64,000 bases of DNA from Saprospiraceae bacterium (GTDB lineage Bacteria; Bacteroidota; Bacteroidia; Chitinophagales; Saprospiraceae), in NCBI GenBank assembly GCA_016787525.1, contig JAEUUP010000002.1, forward strand, positions 1 to 64,000, written 5' to 3'. The notes below the pieces were generated by a model. The model had not been told where the DNA came from. It searched no databases and worked only from the letters and a program-made list of their open reading frames with translations. A program made the position numbers and the translations under genes. Numbering within the stretch: the stretch's first letter is position 1; the number at the start of each line of letters is the position of its first letter. Below are positions 55,901 to 63,511 of the stretch, piece after piece.

Positions 55901-56401
55901 TACACCAGGTAATTTTTCGCCTGTTGTTGCGTCAGCAACCGTACCTGTTATGGTGATAACAGCTATTTCAGTTGGAGTCTCCGTTTCTTTCTCCTCTAAT
56001 GCCCCTTGTGATTGCCTCTTGAGGTCATTTATCAGACCTTTTTCGGCGACCAAAACTATTTGTTCATTGATGACCCGATAACCAATTTTGGCGGGTGTCA
56101 GCAGTTTGTCTAAGACCGTAGCTAATTTTGCTTTTTCAACACTTAAACTTACTTTTTCTTTCATCTGAATACGGCTACTGTACACAAATTTCACTTGTGT
56201 TTGCCCTTGTAGGTTTCTAATAGCCTCCTTTAACGATACATTTTCCATCTTTACCGTTACCTCTTTTTCCAAAATAGTTTGGGCATTGGTGGGTTTTGCA
56301 TAGCTAAAACTCGCTATCACAAACAGGAAAATAAATTGGATGAAACTGATGCGCATGATTTTTTGCCAGTTTACGGATTGTGTAACCTTGTTTTTTTTCA
56401 T
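52991..56401 (-). CDS. SusC/RagA TonB-dependent transporter with STN domain
   Basis: A 1136-residue outer-membrane protein. A signal region about 1-41 precedes the STN signalling domain (about 45-120, VTVKMENVSLKEAIRNLQGQ). A carboxypeptidase-like domain (about 148-225), plug (VVIVGYGADKKANLTGAVSSVK, LQGRMAGVTV, GVILVTTKRG) and 22-strand barrel follow. STN domains contact an anti-sigma partner, and the FecR and sigma genes sit right upstream, so substrate sensing likely controls the locus. Imports beta-1,3-glucan oligosaccharides, judging by the two GH128 genes. No motif copy inside its 3.4 kb. Confidence 0.94.
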   Translation of the reverse strand: MKKNKVTQSVNWQKIMRISFIQFIFLFVIASFSYAKPTNAQTILEKEVTVKMENVSLKEAIRNLQGQTQVKFVYSSRIQMKEKVSLSVEKAKLATVLDKLLTPAKIGYRVINEQIVLVAEKGLINDLKRQSQGALEEKETETPTEIAVITITGTVADATTGEKLPGVSIAVKGTTTGTVTDLDGAFSLSVPDDKAVLLFSLIGYLKQEVSVGNKTEFNVLMQTDDKVLEQVVIVGYGADKKANLTGAVSSVKMNDIDGLPISNAATALQGRMAGVTVSSFTGQPGKNDPVIRIRGIGTFGSNAPLVVIDGVPNEVGALGDISVDDIEAVSVLKDAASASIYGVRAANGVILVTTKRGATGKPKIQYRATYSTQKPLIKPRYMDGVQWATAYNDFLTETGAAPAFTEAMIQKIKDGSDPDNFANVDWFDAVYKPAPLNMQFLSASGGTDATKYLVSVEYSDQKGIMDNTNANRLQFRANLDSKISNHLSFGVNLRGFKQGINEPIAAANQNDDGDNGINRIISGFVRPTVPVRYSFGQFGLFDGTDLAQIKNPIRLLNEQKNNTQNYRLDGKIFGQLKFLNGFSFTSSLAYVYSSTLNYRAVPSVFQYRPDGSLFNTTATVSSARNSSTLFTRYVVENLLRYEKVFNKKHDLKVLVGQTAQRDATNSFDASVRNLPSNDVVVLGASAELPTVGGSASALTLQSFLGRINYSFSDRYLLELNARVDGTSRLPASQQYPVFPSASAGWVISNEPFFKNLTKYVEFVKLRASWGQLGNQDIGNYSFTQNYSLNQNYIFSDVLSQGVAINALSNSNIQWEKTTQANIGIDIELPNRLLRIEADVFDKNTSNILVQLPIPNTLGGLTAPNQNAGSVSNKGVELLVSHGNRIGKFEYDISLNGSMVENKITSTAGRTGWITGATINEVGYPINSFFGYEAQGLFRTQAEVDASPKQFGVKPRIGDIKYRDVNGNGDVTTDDRVIIGNPFPKLTYGANIGMKYAGFDVTAFFQGISGITRYYEDQAAMANRSQKLIIWNERWTTANPEGNLPRWGNPTNNNAYSTFRMQDASYVRLKNFEVGYSVPKALLKRVHLSNLRVYFNGLNLWTLADNKDYDVEKSDTDQRSLDYMNTKSISFGLSASF

Positions 56402-56762
56402 AATTTTGTAAGTCTAAATTTTAGAAAAAAGAGCCTATACTATGGTATAGTGACATATACCATAGTTCGGATTGGGCTTAGAAACTTTAAAATGGTGATA
56501 GCGGGCAGGCGTGGTGACACACGTCTGCTTCTTTTTGATTATAAAAGAGGTGGTGTTATTTCCATACTTTGCTTGTTGAATAGATATAAAAACTTGACAA
56601 ATTTTAGAATAAAAATCGGGATTTACCCCCCTCAGTAAAAAGTCAAATTCTAACCAAAAATCGGGTAAAATGTTGACTCTTTTGTTTAAAATTAATCGCT
56701 TATTCTTAAAATTAGGTCAATCTCAAATGCTGTAAACCCTTAGTCAATCGCTAAAAATCAAG
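56402..56762. other. Leader of susC with an inverted repeat and motif copy
   Basis: Contains the perfect 10-bp inverted repeat CTATGGTATA / TATACCATAG (56440-56465) 39 bases before the susC start and a motif copy (56628-56637). The repeat could be an operator or a leader hairpin. No clear TAnnTTTG box is seen, as expected if an ECF sigma factor reads the promoter. Confidence 0.5.
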
Positions 56763-57815
56763 TCACTCACATCCTGCTCCTTTCAGAATCAGTGAATCGC
56801 CCGAAAGCGTATAAGTTGCATCCAACGAAGCACACAGTATTTCAAGAATAGTAGGTAGCGATTGATTGTTAAAATCAGCCGTTAAGAGGCATTTTGACAA
56901 CGCACTATTCGATAACTCGATGCGAATATCAAATTGTTTTTCCAGCTGATTGGCAACGCTACTCAAAGGTGTATCGTTGAAATTGATTGAAATGGATTCA
57001 AATATTTCCTTTTTCGTCTCCGCCACAGTTTCCAAAGTCTTTAATTGGTTGGTTGCCACTTCAAAAAGGGCTTTTTGTTGTGGTTTGAGCAAAACAACCC
57101 CAGGGTTTGCTTGTCCATCTGCGCGCATACTCCGCACTGCAACACTACCCGACACGACGGATACTTGAAAAATCGCTCTTTTGGGCAGTGCTTTGACGCT
57201 GAATTTTGTTCCCAAAACCCGTATTTGCATTTTATCACTTTGGATTAAAAACGGATGCGTCGAATCATGCGCCACATCAAAAAAACCTTCGCCGATAAAA
57301 TTAACTTGTCTTGTTTTGCCTTCAAATACCGTCGGATATGTCAATTCGGCATTAGGATATAAACTGACTTGTGTGCCATCAGGCAAGCGATGTTTTACCA
57401 ATTTCATGTCTTTATTCACAAAACGAACAAGTGTATTTTCTTTTATCGGCTCTATCAATGCAAATAATGTCTCCGCCGTTTTCTCGGCTGGTTCGGGTCG
57501 AAAATAAAGCCAACCACCCCAACAAGCCAATAAAAAAGAGGCCGCAACACCCATTTGAAAAATGCGATTGCGCCAAAAAGACAGCTTCACGGGTGTTTCT
57601 TCTTGCTCGTCAATTGGTATGCCGATGGTACTTTTTATTTTTTTCAAGGTTTCTTCCTCTAACAATTGTTTATCCAAATCAGACAGTGTCGAAAGGTAAT
57701 CCTTCTCTCCTGTCTGTTTGGCATACCAATTTTCTACCTTGCGCGTTTCCTCAGCAGAAGACTCCCCTGCCAAGTATTTTTCCAGCAGTTCGGGTGATAT
57801 GGGTTTATTGGACAT
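56763..57815 (-). CDS. FecR-family anti-sigma factor
   Basis: A 350-residue membrane protein. A cytoplasmic N-terminus (LLEKYLAGESSAEETRKVENWY) is followed by one membrane helix (about 88-106, MGVAASFLLACWGGWLYF), the FecR domain (RLPDGTQVSLYPNAELTYP, FIGEGFFDV, VLGTKFSVKA) and a C-terminal DUF4974 (FNDTPLSSVANQLEKQFDI). It holds the ECF sigma factor and reacts to the STN domain of SusC. A motif copy lies 41 bases before the start (57856). Confidence 0.92.
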   Translation of the reverse strand: MSNKPISPELLEKYLAGESSAEETRKVENWYAKQTGEKDYLSTLSDLDKQLLEEETLKKIKSTIGIPIDEQEETPVKLSFWRNRIFQMGVAASFLLACWGGWLYFRPEPAEKTAETLFALIEPIKENTLVRFVNKDMKLVKHRLPDGTQVSLYPNAELTYPTVFEGKTRQVNFIGEGFFDVAHDSTHPFLIQSDKMQIRVLGTKFSVKALPKRAIFQVSVVSGSVAVRSMRADGQANPGVVLLKPQQKALFEVATNQLKTLETVAETKKEIFESISINFNDTPLSSVANQLEKQFDIRIELSNSALSKCLLTADFNNQSLPTILEILCASLDATYTLSGDSLILKGAGCE

Positions 57816-57992
57816 CTTTTAATAATTAATGGCAATAGAAATTGGATGAAACGACCCCCTCAGTATAAGCAGCTATTTTTCTCTTAAAATACTGTTTCAA
57901 ATACACAATTACGAGGTATCATTAAACCCTTTGTTTGTATGTCAACACGCAATATCGTTGACCCTTAGTTCGTGTTGATTTTTTTAAGCGTT

Positions 57993-58601
57993 TTAAAAAA
58001 GCTTAGAAATTGCTAAAAATACAGTCCCAACTAAAGTATTAAGATGTGAATTTAGCAAAATCCGCAAAATTCGCAAAGCTTTTGTGATGTGCTGCTCCAC
58101 CGTTTTCACCGAAATATCCAGTGCCTCCCCAATCTCTTTATTTGTAGCACCATTACGGCTCATAACAAATACTTCTCGACATTTTTCAGGTAGTTTTTGC
58201 AAAGCTGCTTGATACTCAGCTTGCAAATCAGTCACATCCAACCATTCATTTGTTTCGTCGCTTATGTGACTTTGCGTCAACGTTATTTTATCTATTTTTT
58301 GCTCATAAGCCAATTGCTTTTTGAATTGATTGATAATCAAATAGCGAATAGCAACAAAAAAATAAGATGCCAGCGATGTATGCACCTCTACTTTATACCG
58401 ATTTTGCCAAAAGCTCACAAAAAGCTCTTGCACAACCTCTTGCGCCAAGTAGCGGTCGTGCAGTTTTTCGTAAGCATGGTTATACAATTTACTAAAATAA
58501 CGGCTATACAAAGTATCGAACGCCGAAATGTCGTCCGATTTGAGTAAAGCGATTAGATCAAAATCCGTATAGGCTTGGTACGAGTTAGGTGTTTTATACA
58601 T
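57993..58601 (-). CDS. ECF RNA polymerase sigma factor (FecI type)
   Basis: A 202-residue sigma-70 family factor: region 2 (YNHAYEKLHDRYLAQEVVQELFVSFWQNR, about 50-78) and region 4 (LPEKCREVFVMSRNGATNKEIGEALDISVKTVEQHI, about 136-171). It directs transcription of the adjacent locus when freed from FecR. First gene of the minus-strand run. A -7 box lies at 58659-58666. Confidence 0.93.
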   Translation of the reverse strand: MYKTPNSYQAYTDFDLIALLKSDDISAFDTLYSRYFSKLYNHAYEKLHDRYLAQEVVQELFVSFWQNRYKVEVHTSLASYFFVAIRYLIINQFKKQLAYEQKIDKITLTQSHISDETNEWLDVTDLQAEYQAALQKLPEKCREVFVMSRNGATNKEIGEALDISVKTVEQHITKALRILRILLNSHLNTLVGTVFLAISKLF

Positions 58602-58658
58602 CTTGATTGTTTAGCTAATAGAAAAAAGTGATTCCTTTATAGGCTGCTGTAACGATGT

Positions 58659-58666
58659 CAAATTTA
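58659..58666 (-). promoter_or_regulatory. -7 promoter box (TAAATTTG) of the sigma gene
   Basis: CAAATTTA on the plus strand, 58 bases before the sigma start; CAAA at 58692-58695 could be a -33 TTTG with long spacing. This suggests expression from the housekeeping sigma factor. Confidence 0.5.
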
Positions 58667-58880
58667 AATCAATCATACCCTTAGTATTGTTCAAATTTTT
58701 TTAAAAAATTCTCCTAAAACTTATGCGAATTAAGAGCCGAAATACTGAGGGGTGATTAAACCCATCCGTTTCCCTATGGTTTAGTAAAACAATAGACTTG
58801 CTGTAAGTTGAAAATCAATTTATTAGCTATTACTCACTGTTTTGCGCATAGTGCAAAAAGCGTACTTTAAGAGATTTTTT

Positions 58881-58953
58881 TGAGGAGCGAGCGATTTCTT
58901 TAGGAAAATTTTGGTTTTGCCAAAATTTTCCTAAAGAAATCGCTCGCTCCTCA
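58881..58953. repeat. Long perfect hairpin element, copy 5 (reverse orientation)
   Basis: Perfect 34-bp arms 58881-58914 and 58920-58953 with loop TTTTG. Ends GAGGAGCGAGCG / CGCTCGCTCCTC match copies 2 and 3, but the inner stem differs with both strands changed together. The left flank (about 58838-58870, TTTTGCGC...GCAAAA) is the inverse of the right flank of copy 3, so this copy is inverted; a GCCGCC-type hairpin lies on its right. Confidence 0.85.
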
Positions 58954-59025
58954 AAGCTTATTTGCCGCCAAAGGTGGCTAAAAAATTTAATTTATTGATT
59001 GTCAATAGACAACAAGTCTAATGAA

Positions 59026-59055
59026 TAAAAAAAGCAGTTTCAAAAAAGAAACTGC
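59026..59055 (-). terminator. Intrinsic terminator after sulfatase
   Basis: GCAGTTTC / GAAACTGC (59034-59041, 59048-59055) followed on the minus strand by a run of seven T. Serves the sulfatase at 59122. Confidence 0.75.
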
Positions 59056-59121
59056 CCAACTAAACAACAAGAATGTATCATATTGATTTTAAAAATTTAA
59101 AATACAGAGGGGGGTAATTCG

Positions 59122-60621
59122 CTATTTTTTAGTCGCATTTTTGAAAGCTGATTGCATTTCTTTTACTTTTTCGGGATTGTCTTTAGCGATGTTGAACCTT
59201 TGCGCAGGGTCATTTTTAATATCATACAACTGCAAATCAGTGGAAATACCGATTTCAATATTCACCTCTTTGTTCAGTGGATTGCCTTTGTAACTTGGAA
59301 TAAACACATAGTTGCCTTGCCGAAACGCCAAACGACCCGATGCTTCTAAAACCAGTTCACCCCTACCCTTTTCCGACTTACCTAAAAAAGCATCTAAGGT
59401 ATTTTGGCTATCTTCGCTCGTCTGTTTTGCACCAATCAATTGTGCGAACGAAGCCAAAAAATCAACTTGACAAACTAAGGCATCCGATACTTTTGGTTTA
59501 ATCGTACCCTGCCAATATGCTATAAACGGTACTTTTGTACCTGCTTCAAACAAACTGTATTTGCCACCACGCAGTCCACCAAACGGGTCATGCTTACCCA
59601 ATTTCTCTACCGCTTCATCGTAATAGCCATCGTTCAAAACAGGTCCATTATCGCTCGAAAAAATGATGAGTGTGTTATTCAACAAGCCTTCTTTTTTCAA
59701 TTTTTTAATCAATTCACCCACACACCAATCAGCTTCTAAAATCACATCGCCTCGAACACCTAAGCCCGATTTGCCTGCAAACCGCGGATTGGGTACACGC
59801 GGAACGTGTGGTTGATGCAAGGCATAGTAGAGAAAAAAAGGCTTTTGGGTCTTTTTAGGTAAATTATTGTCAATAAAGCCCAATGTTTTACCCAAAAACT
59901 CATCAGCCATATTTTCATCAACCCATAAAGCTGATTTGCCTCCTGTCATAAAACCAATGCGTGGCACACCGTTGTGAACACTGTTGTTGTGTCCATGATG
60001 CCATTTGAGTTTGGTCATCAATTCGGGGTTGGAAATCGCTGTCGGCACGCCTTCAAAATTTTTATCATAATTCACGAACAAGGAATCATTGCTTTGCAAG
60101 CCTTTCACACGCCGATTTTCTACATACACCGTCGGTACACGGTCATTTGTCGCCGCCATGATGTAGGAATAATCGAAGCCCAAATCGTTGGGTGTTTCCG
60201 AAATGTCTTTGTTCCAATCCACATTACCGTCTCCCAAACCCAAATGCCATTTGCCGACAACACCTGTGTTGTAGCCTTGACTTTTAAACATATCGGCGAG
60301 TGTCGTCGAAGCCGTGTCAATCAACATCGGCGCGTCACCAGGCAAAATTTTCGCACGGTCATTGCGCCATGGATATTTGCCTGTCAAAAAAGCATAACGG
60401 CTCGGAGTACAAGTGGCAGAAGTTGCATAACCATTCGTAAACCGAACGCCACCACTTGCCAATTTGTCAATATTCGGCGTTTGAATTGTCCCTTTTTTAT
60501 AGGAACTGACATCACCACGCCCCAAATCGTCCGCCATTATGACAATGACATTTGGGCGAGTCTGTTTTTGAGCGCACACTGTCTGAGCGATGAGCAAGAG
60601 GGCAATTATTGTGTATTTCAT
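59122..60621 (-). CDS. Secreted sulfatase (formylglycine type)
   Basis: A 499-residue protein with signal peptide 1-18. Cys71 in CTPSR (71-75) is the formylglycine site; RPNVIVIMADDLGRGD, GKWHLG and FSSDNG are metal and active-site blocks. Likely removes sulfate from a polysaccharide in the periplasm; it is a different subfamily from the sulfatase at 28109, with which it shares little beyond the motifs. A changed motif copy (ATACAGAGGGG, 59103) lies just after the stop and an exact one (60650) just before the start. Confidence 0.9.
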   Translation of the reverse strand: MKYTIIALLLIAQTVCAQKQTRPNVIVIMADDLGRGDVSSYKKGTIQTPNIDKLASGGVRFTNGYATSATCTPSRYAFLTGKYPWRNDRAKILPGDAPMLIDTASTTLADMFKSQGYNTGVVGKWHLGLGDGNVDWNKDISETPNDLGFDYSYIMAATNDRVPTVYVENRRVKGLQSNDSLFVNYDKNFEGVPTAISNPELMTKLKWHHGHNNSVHNGVPRIGFMTGGKSALWVDENMADEFLGKTLGFIDNNLPKKTQKPFFLYYALHQPHVPRVPNPRFAGKSGLGVRGDVILEADWCVGELIKKLKKEGLLNNTLIIFSSDNGPVLNDGYYDEAVEKLGKHDPFGGLRGGKYSLFEAGTKVPFIAYWQGTIKPKVSDALVCQVDFLASFAQLIGAKQTSEDSQNTLDAFLGKSEKGRGELVLEASGRLAFRQGNYVFIPSYKGNPLNKEVNIEIGISTDLQLYDIKNDPAQRFNIAKDNPEKVKEMQSAFKNATKK

Positions 60622-60661
60622 ATCTCAAAAATTAAAAAAATGGTCAAAATACTGAGGGGTA

Positions 60662-61957
60662 TTATTGTCGAATGATTTTTTCTTGATAAACCGCATGATT
60701 GGATTGAACCTGCAAGATATACATACCTTTTGCCAAATCTGAAAGGTCGAGAGGGAAAACTTCAGACTTTGTATTGATATTCAAGACTTGTTTGCCTGTC
60801 ATATCGAATAAAACTGCTGTTGTAATGGCATTGAGCGCATCGTTTTGAGTCAAATGAATTGTGATTTTATCCGATGTTGGGTTTGGTGAAATGTGCATCT
60901 GCCCTTTCCCATCTTGGCTAACGCTGACGATTTTTGAAAAGGTTTCTTTGCCATCATAATCCACTTGACGCAAGCGGTAGTACGAAATACTGAAGGGGGT
61001 CTTGTCTTCAAATGTATAAGTCGAAGCCGTGTTCATGCCTTTCACAAAACCCAATGACTCCCATTTGCCCGTAGCCGTTTGACGTTGTATGTCATAGCCA
61101 GTATTATGAGTTTCCGTCTCAGTTGTCCAAGCCAATTGATTGGTTGTACCTGTTTTTTGGGCGGTGAAATTGGTCAGAGAAACGGGGAGAACGACGTTGC
61201 TTCCTGTTGAAATTTCAATATCATCTATTGCAATAGCTGAATTGGCTGCACCATTATTAAATAAAAGTTTGACATTATTTAAGTCTTGGGTGGCTGTAAC
61301 TGCTGCAACATCATTAAAAATTCGGGTTGTACCTACCCAAATATCATTTTTATCATTACCCAAAGCGGTAGAATTTCCTGCTGGGTCGATATAGTTAATA
61401 CTTGCTCCGCTATTGTTGATATACCAAGAAATTTCTTGCTCACCCGTATAGTTACCACTTGTAACAAAAGCAGGTGTTCTTAAATTAAACGTACCACTTG
61501 CAGCAGCAAAACCTATCAATAAACTACTATGTCTGCTGGCATTACTGGCAAGTTCGCCTGTCGTGGTAGCACCAGCGACTAAACTAGAACCAACATACAA
61601 GACGGCTGCTGTAGCCGTAGCCATTGTAGTACTTGAAAATGGGACACTGAGTTTGAATTTTACTTTTAAAATTGTGGGCGTTGTAGCTGAGAGGTTTGTT
61701 GTCCTTGCGAAACCAACAGCGTTGGTATTTCTTTGAAGATTTAATCTGTTACCAGTTGCATAAACACTTGAAGCACCTGTACTATTTACCCCAATAAAAT
61801 CAAATTGATTGACACCCGAACCCACATAGGTTGATATTGTTGTTGACTCACTAAAATCTTGCGTAAAAAGCACCTGTGCCGAGGTTACAAAAGGTGCTGC
61901 AAAAAACAAACACAATACAGTAGTGGCAGAAAAAGAAGCGTAAAAAAAACGTTTCAT
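60662..61957 (-). CDS. Secreted T9SS protein, paralogue A
   Basis: A 431-residue protein. Signal peptide about 1-28 (VTSAQ). Residues about 30-265 form a beta-sandwich resembling an LamG/lectin-type fold (VLFTQDFSESTTISTYVGSG...IAIDDIEIS); no enzyme motif. The linker (VVLPVSLTNFTAQKTG) and T9SS sorting domain (ISPNPTSDKITIHL...KIIRQ) follow. A close paralogue of the next gene upstream. The linker position that carries the exact motif in the paralogue (62408) has one changed base here (TACTGAAGGGG, 60989). Confidence 0.8.
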   Translation of the reverse strand: MKRFFYASFSATTVLCLFFAAPFVTSAQVLFTQDFSESTTISTYVGSGVNQFDFIGVNSTGASSVYATGNRLNLQRNTNAVGFARTTNLSATTPTILKVKFKLSVPFSSTTMATATAAVLYVGSSLVAGATTTGELASNASRHSSLLIGFAAASGTFNLRTPAFVTSGNYTGEQEISWYINNSGASINYIDPAGNSTALGNDKNDIWVGTTRIFNDVAAVTATQDLNNVKLLFNNGAANSAIAIDDIEISTGSNVVLPVSLTNFTAQKTGTTNQLAWTTETETHNTGYDIQRQTATGKWESLGFVKGMNTASTYTFEDKTPFSISYYRLRQVDYDGKETFSKIVSVSQDGKGQMHISPNPTSDKITIHLTQNDALNAITTAVLFDMTGKQVLNINTKSEVFPLDLSDLAKGMYILQVQSNHAVYQEKIIRQ

Positions 61958-62084
61958 AACGACTTGTTGTTTTTAAAATGAAGAAAATAGTGTGGCTAAA
62001 AAATGGAACGACCCATTCTCTAAGGCGAAAAATAACTTGTCGTAGAGCTTCCACTTACGTCAAGTATTTCAACATGTTTACAAT

Positions 62085-63383
62085 CTATTGACGGATGATT
62101 TTTTCTGTATAAATACTGTTACTTGAGTTGATTTTTATCAAATATGTCCCTTTTGCAAGACCTGATATATCCAAGTCATATACCAAAGCCATTGTCTTTT
62201 GCGCCAATACTTGTTTGCCCACCAAGTCGTAAACGGTGATAGTGGTTGATACTGAGGGGTCATTATTGGGTAAGACAATGTTGATTTTATCGGATGCTGG
62301 GTTGGGCGAAATATGCACTTGTCCTTTTTGATTTTGGCTTACACTGACTACTTTCGACAGGGTTTCTTTACCATCAAAGTCCATTTGACGTAGGCGATAG
62401 TAGCTGATACTGAGGGGGGTCTTGTCTTCAAATGTATAGCGCGATGCTTTGTTCAGACCTTTCACAAAACCCAGAGATTCCCAATTGCCGTTTGGTGATT
62501 GACGTTGTATGTCGTAACCTTTATTGTTGAGCTCTGACTCCGTTTTCCAAATTAATTGATTCGTTGCACCTGTATTTTGGGCAGTGAAACTGGAGAGTGT
62601 AACAGGAATAGGTGTGCCAAAACCTGTTGAAATTTCAATATCATCTAAGGCAATAGCTGAATTGCCGTTTGCATTATTGAATAAGAACTTGAAGTCAGGT
62701 ATGGTTTGTGACGGTGTTATGGCAGGAATTGCTGCAAAAACACGGGTAGTGCCGACCCAAACATCAGATACATCATCGGCTAATGACGAAGAACCGCCTG
62801 CGGGGTCAGTATAATTAATAGTGGCACCACTGTTGTTGATAAACCAAGTCACGTCTTGTATGCCTGTGTACGTGCCACTGTTTGTAAAGCCTACCAATTC
62901 GCGGAGATAAAACATATTTGCACCTGCGATAGTGATACCGAGTGTACTGTGTCTGCTGCCATTTGTCGGAGTTGAGATTTCGCCTGTTGTATTTGCTGCT
63001 GCGACTAAATCTGAACCCACATAAAATACGCCCGCCGTACCGCTTGCCATGGCAGTGCCAAAGGGTACAGAAATTTTAAACTTGATTTTTAAAACATCTG
63101 GTGCAGGCGTTGCTAAGTCTATAGTTCTTGCAAAACCGACATTATTGCCATTTCTTTGAAGGTTTAACCGATTGCTCGACGCATAAACACTTGAACTGCC
63201 TGTGCCATTGACACCAATAAAATCAAATTGATTAGGTCCTGTACCGATATAGGTTGAGATAGTCGTGGAAGCATTAAAATCTTGCGTGAAAAGAATTTGT
63301 GCCTTTATTGACACTGGCACAACGGAAATCAATAAAAATGCTAAACAGTTAGCATTGCAAAAAGGGCGGAAAATTTTTTTCAT
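62085..63383 (-). CDS. Secreted T9SS protein, paralogue B
   Basis: A 432-residue protein starting at 63383 (MKKIFRPFCNANCLAF, signal peptide to about 28); the longer frame has no better start. Same architecture as paralogue A: lectin-like beta-sandwich (ILFTQDFNASTTISTYIGTG...IALDDIEIS), linker and T9SS sorting domain. Motif copies 62408 (TPLSI) and 62250 (DPSVST). The leader regions of both genes are also alike, so gene and leader were duplicated together. Function unknown; carbohydrate binding is inference. Confidence 0.8.
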   Translation of the reverse strand: MKKIFRPFCNANCLAFLLISVVPVSIKAQILFTQDFNASTTISTYIGTGPNQFDFIGVNGTGSSSVYASSNRLNLQRNGNNVGFARTIDLATPAPDVLKIKFKISVPFGTAMASGTAGVFYVGSDLVAAANTTGEISTPTNGSRHSTLGITIAGANMFYLRELVGFTNSGTYTGIQDVTWFINNSGATINYTDPAGGSSSLADDVSDVWVGTTRVFAAIPAITPSQTIPDFKFLFNNANGNSAIALDDIEISTGFGTPIPVTLSSFTAQNTGATNQLIWKTESELNNKGYDIQRQSPNGNWESLGFVKGLNKASRYTFEDKTPLSISYYRLRQMDFDGKETLSKVVSVSQNQKGQVHISPNPASDKINIVLPNNDPSVSTTITVYDLVGKQVLAQKTMALVYDLDISGLAKGTYLIKINSSNSIYTEKIIRQ

Positions 63384-63511
63384 ATCAAGTTGTTTTGTTG
63401 AAAAATTAAGAAAATAAATTGGCTGGTAAATGGCGTTTCCCATTTACTGAGGCTGAAAAAAGTTGAAGGCGCAACAATTGATTAAACCTTGTCTTTCAGC
63501 ACGTTTATAGT

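Noticed and set aside
63430-63452. TTTACTGAGGCTG before paralogue B as a motif copy
   Set aside because: Only TACTGAGG matches, and the same place in paralogue A differs; it is more likely part of a leader hairpin (GTAAATGG...CCATTTAC).
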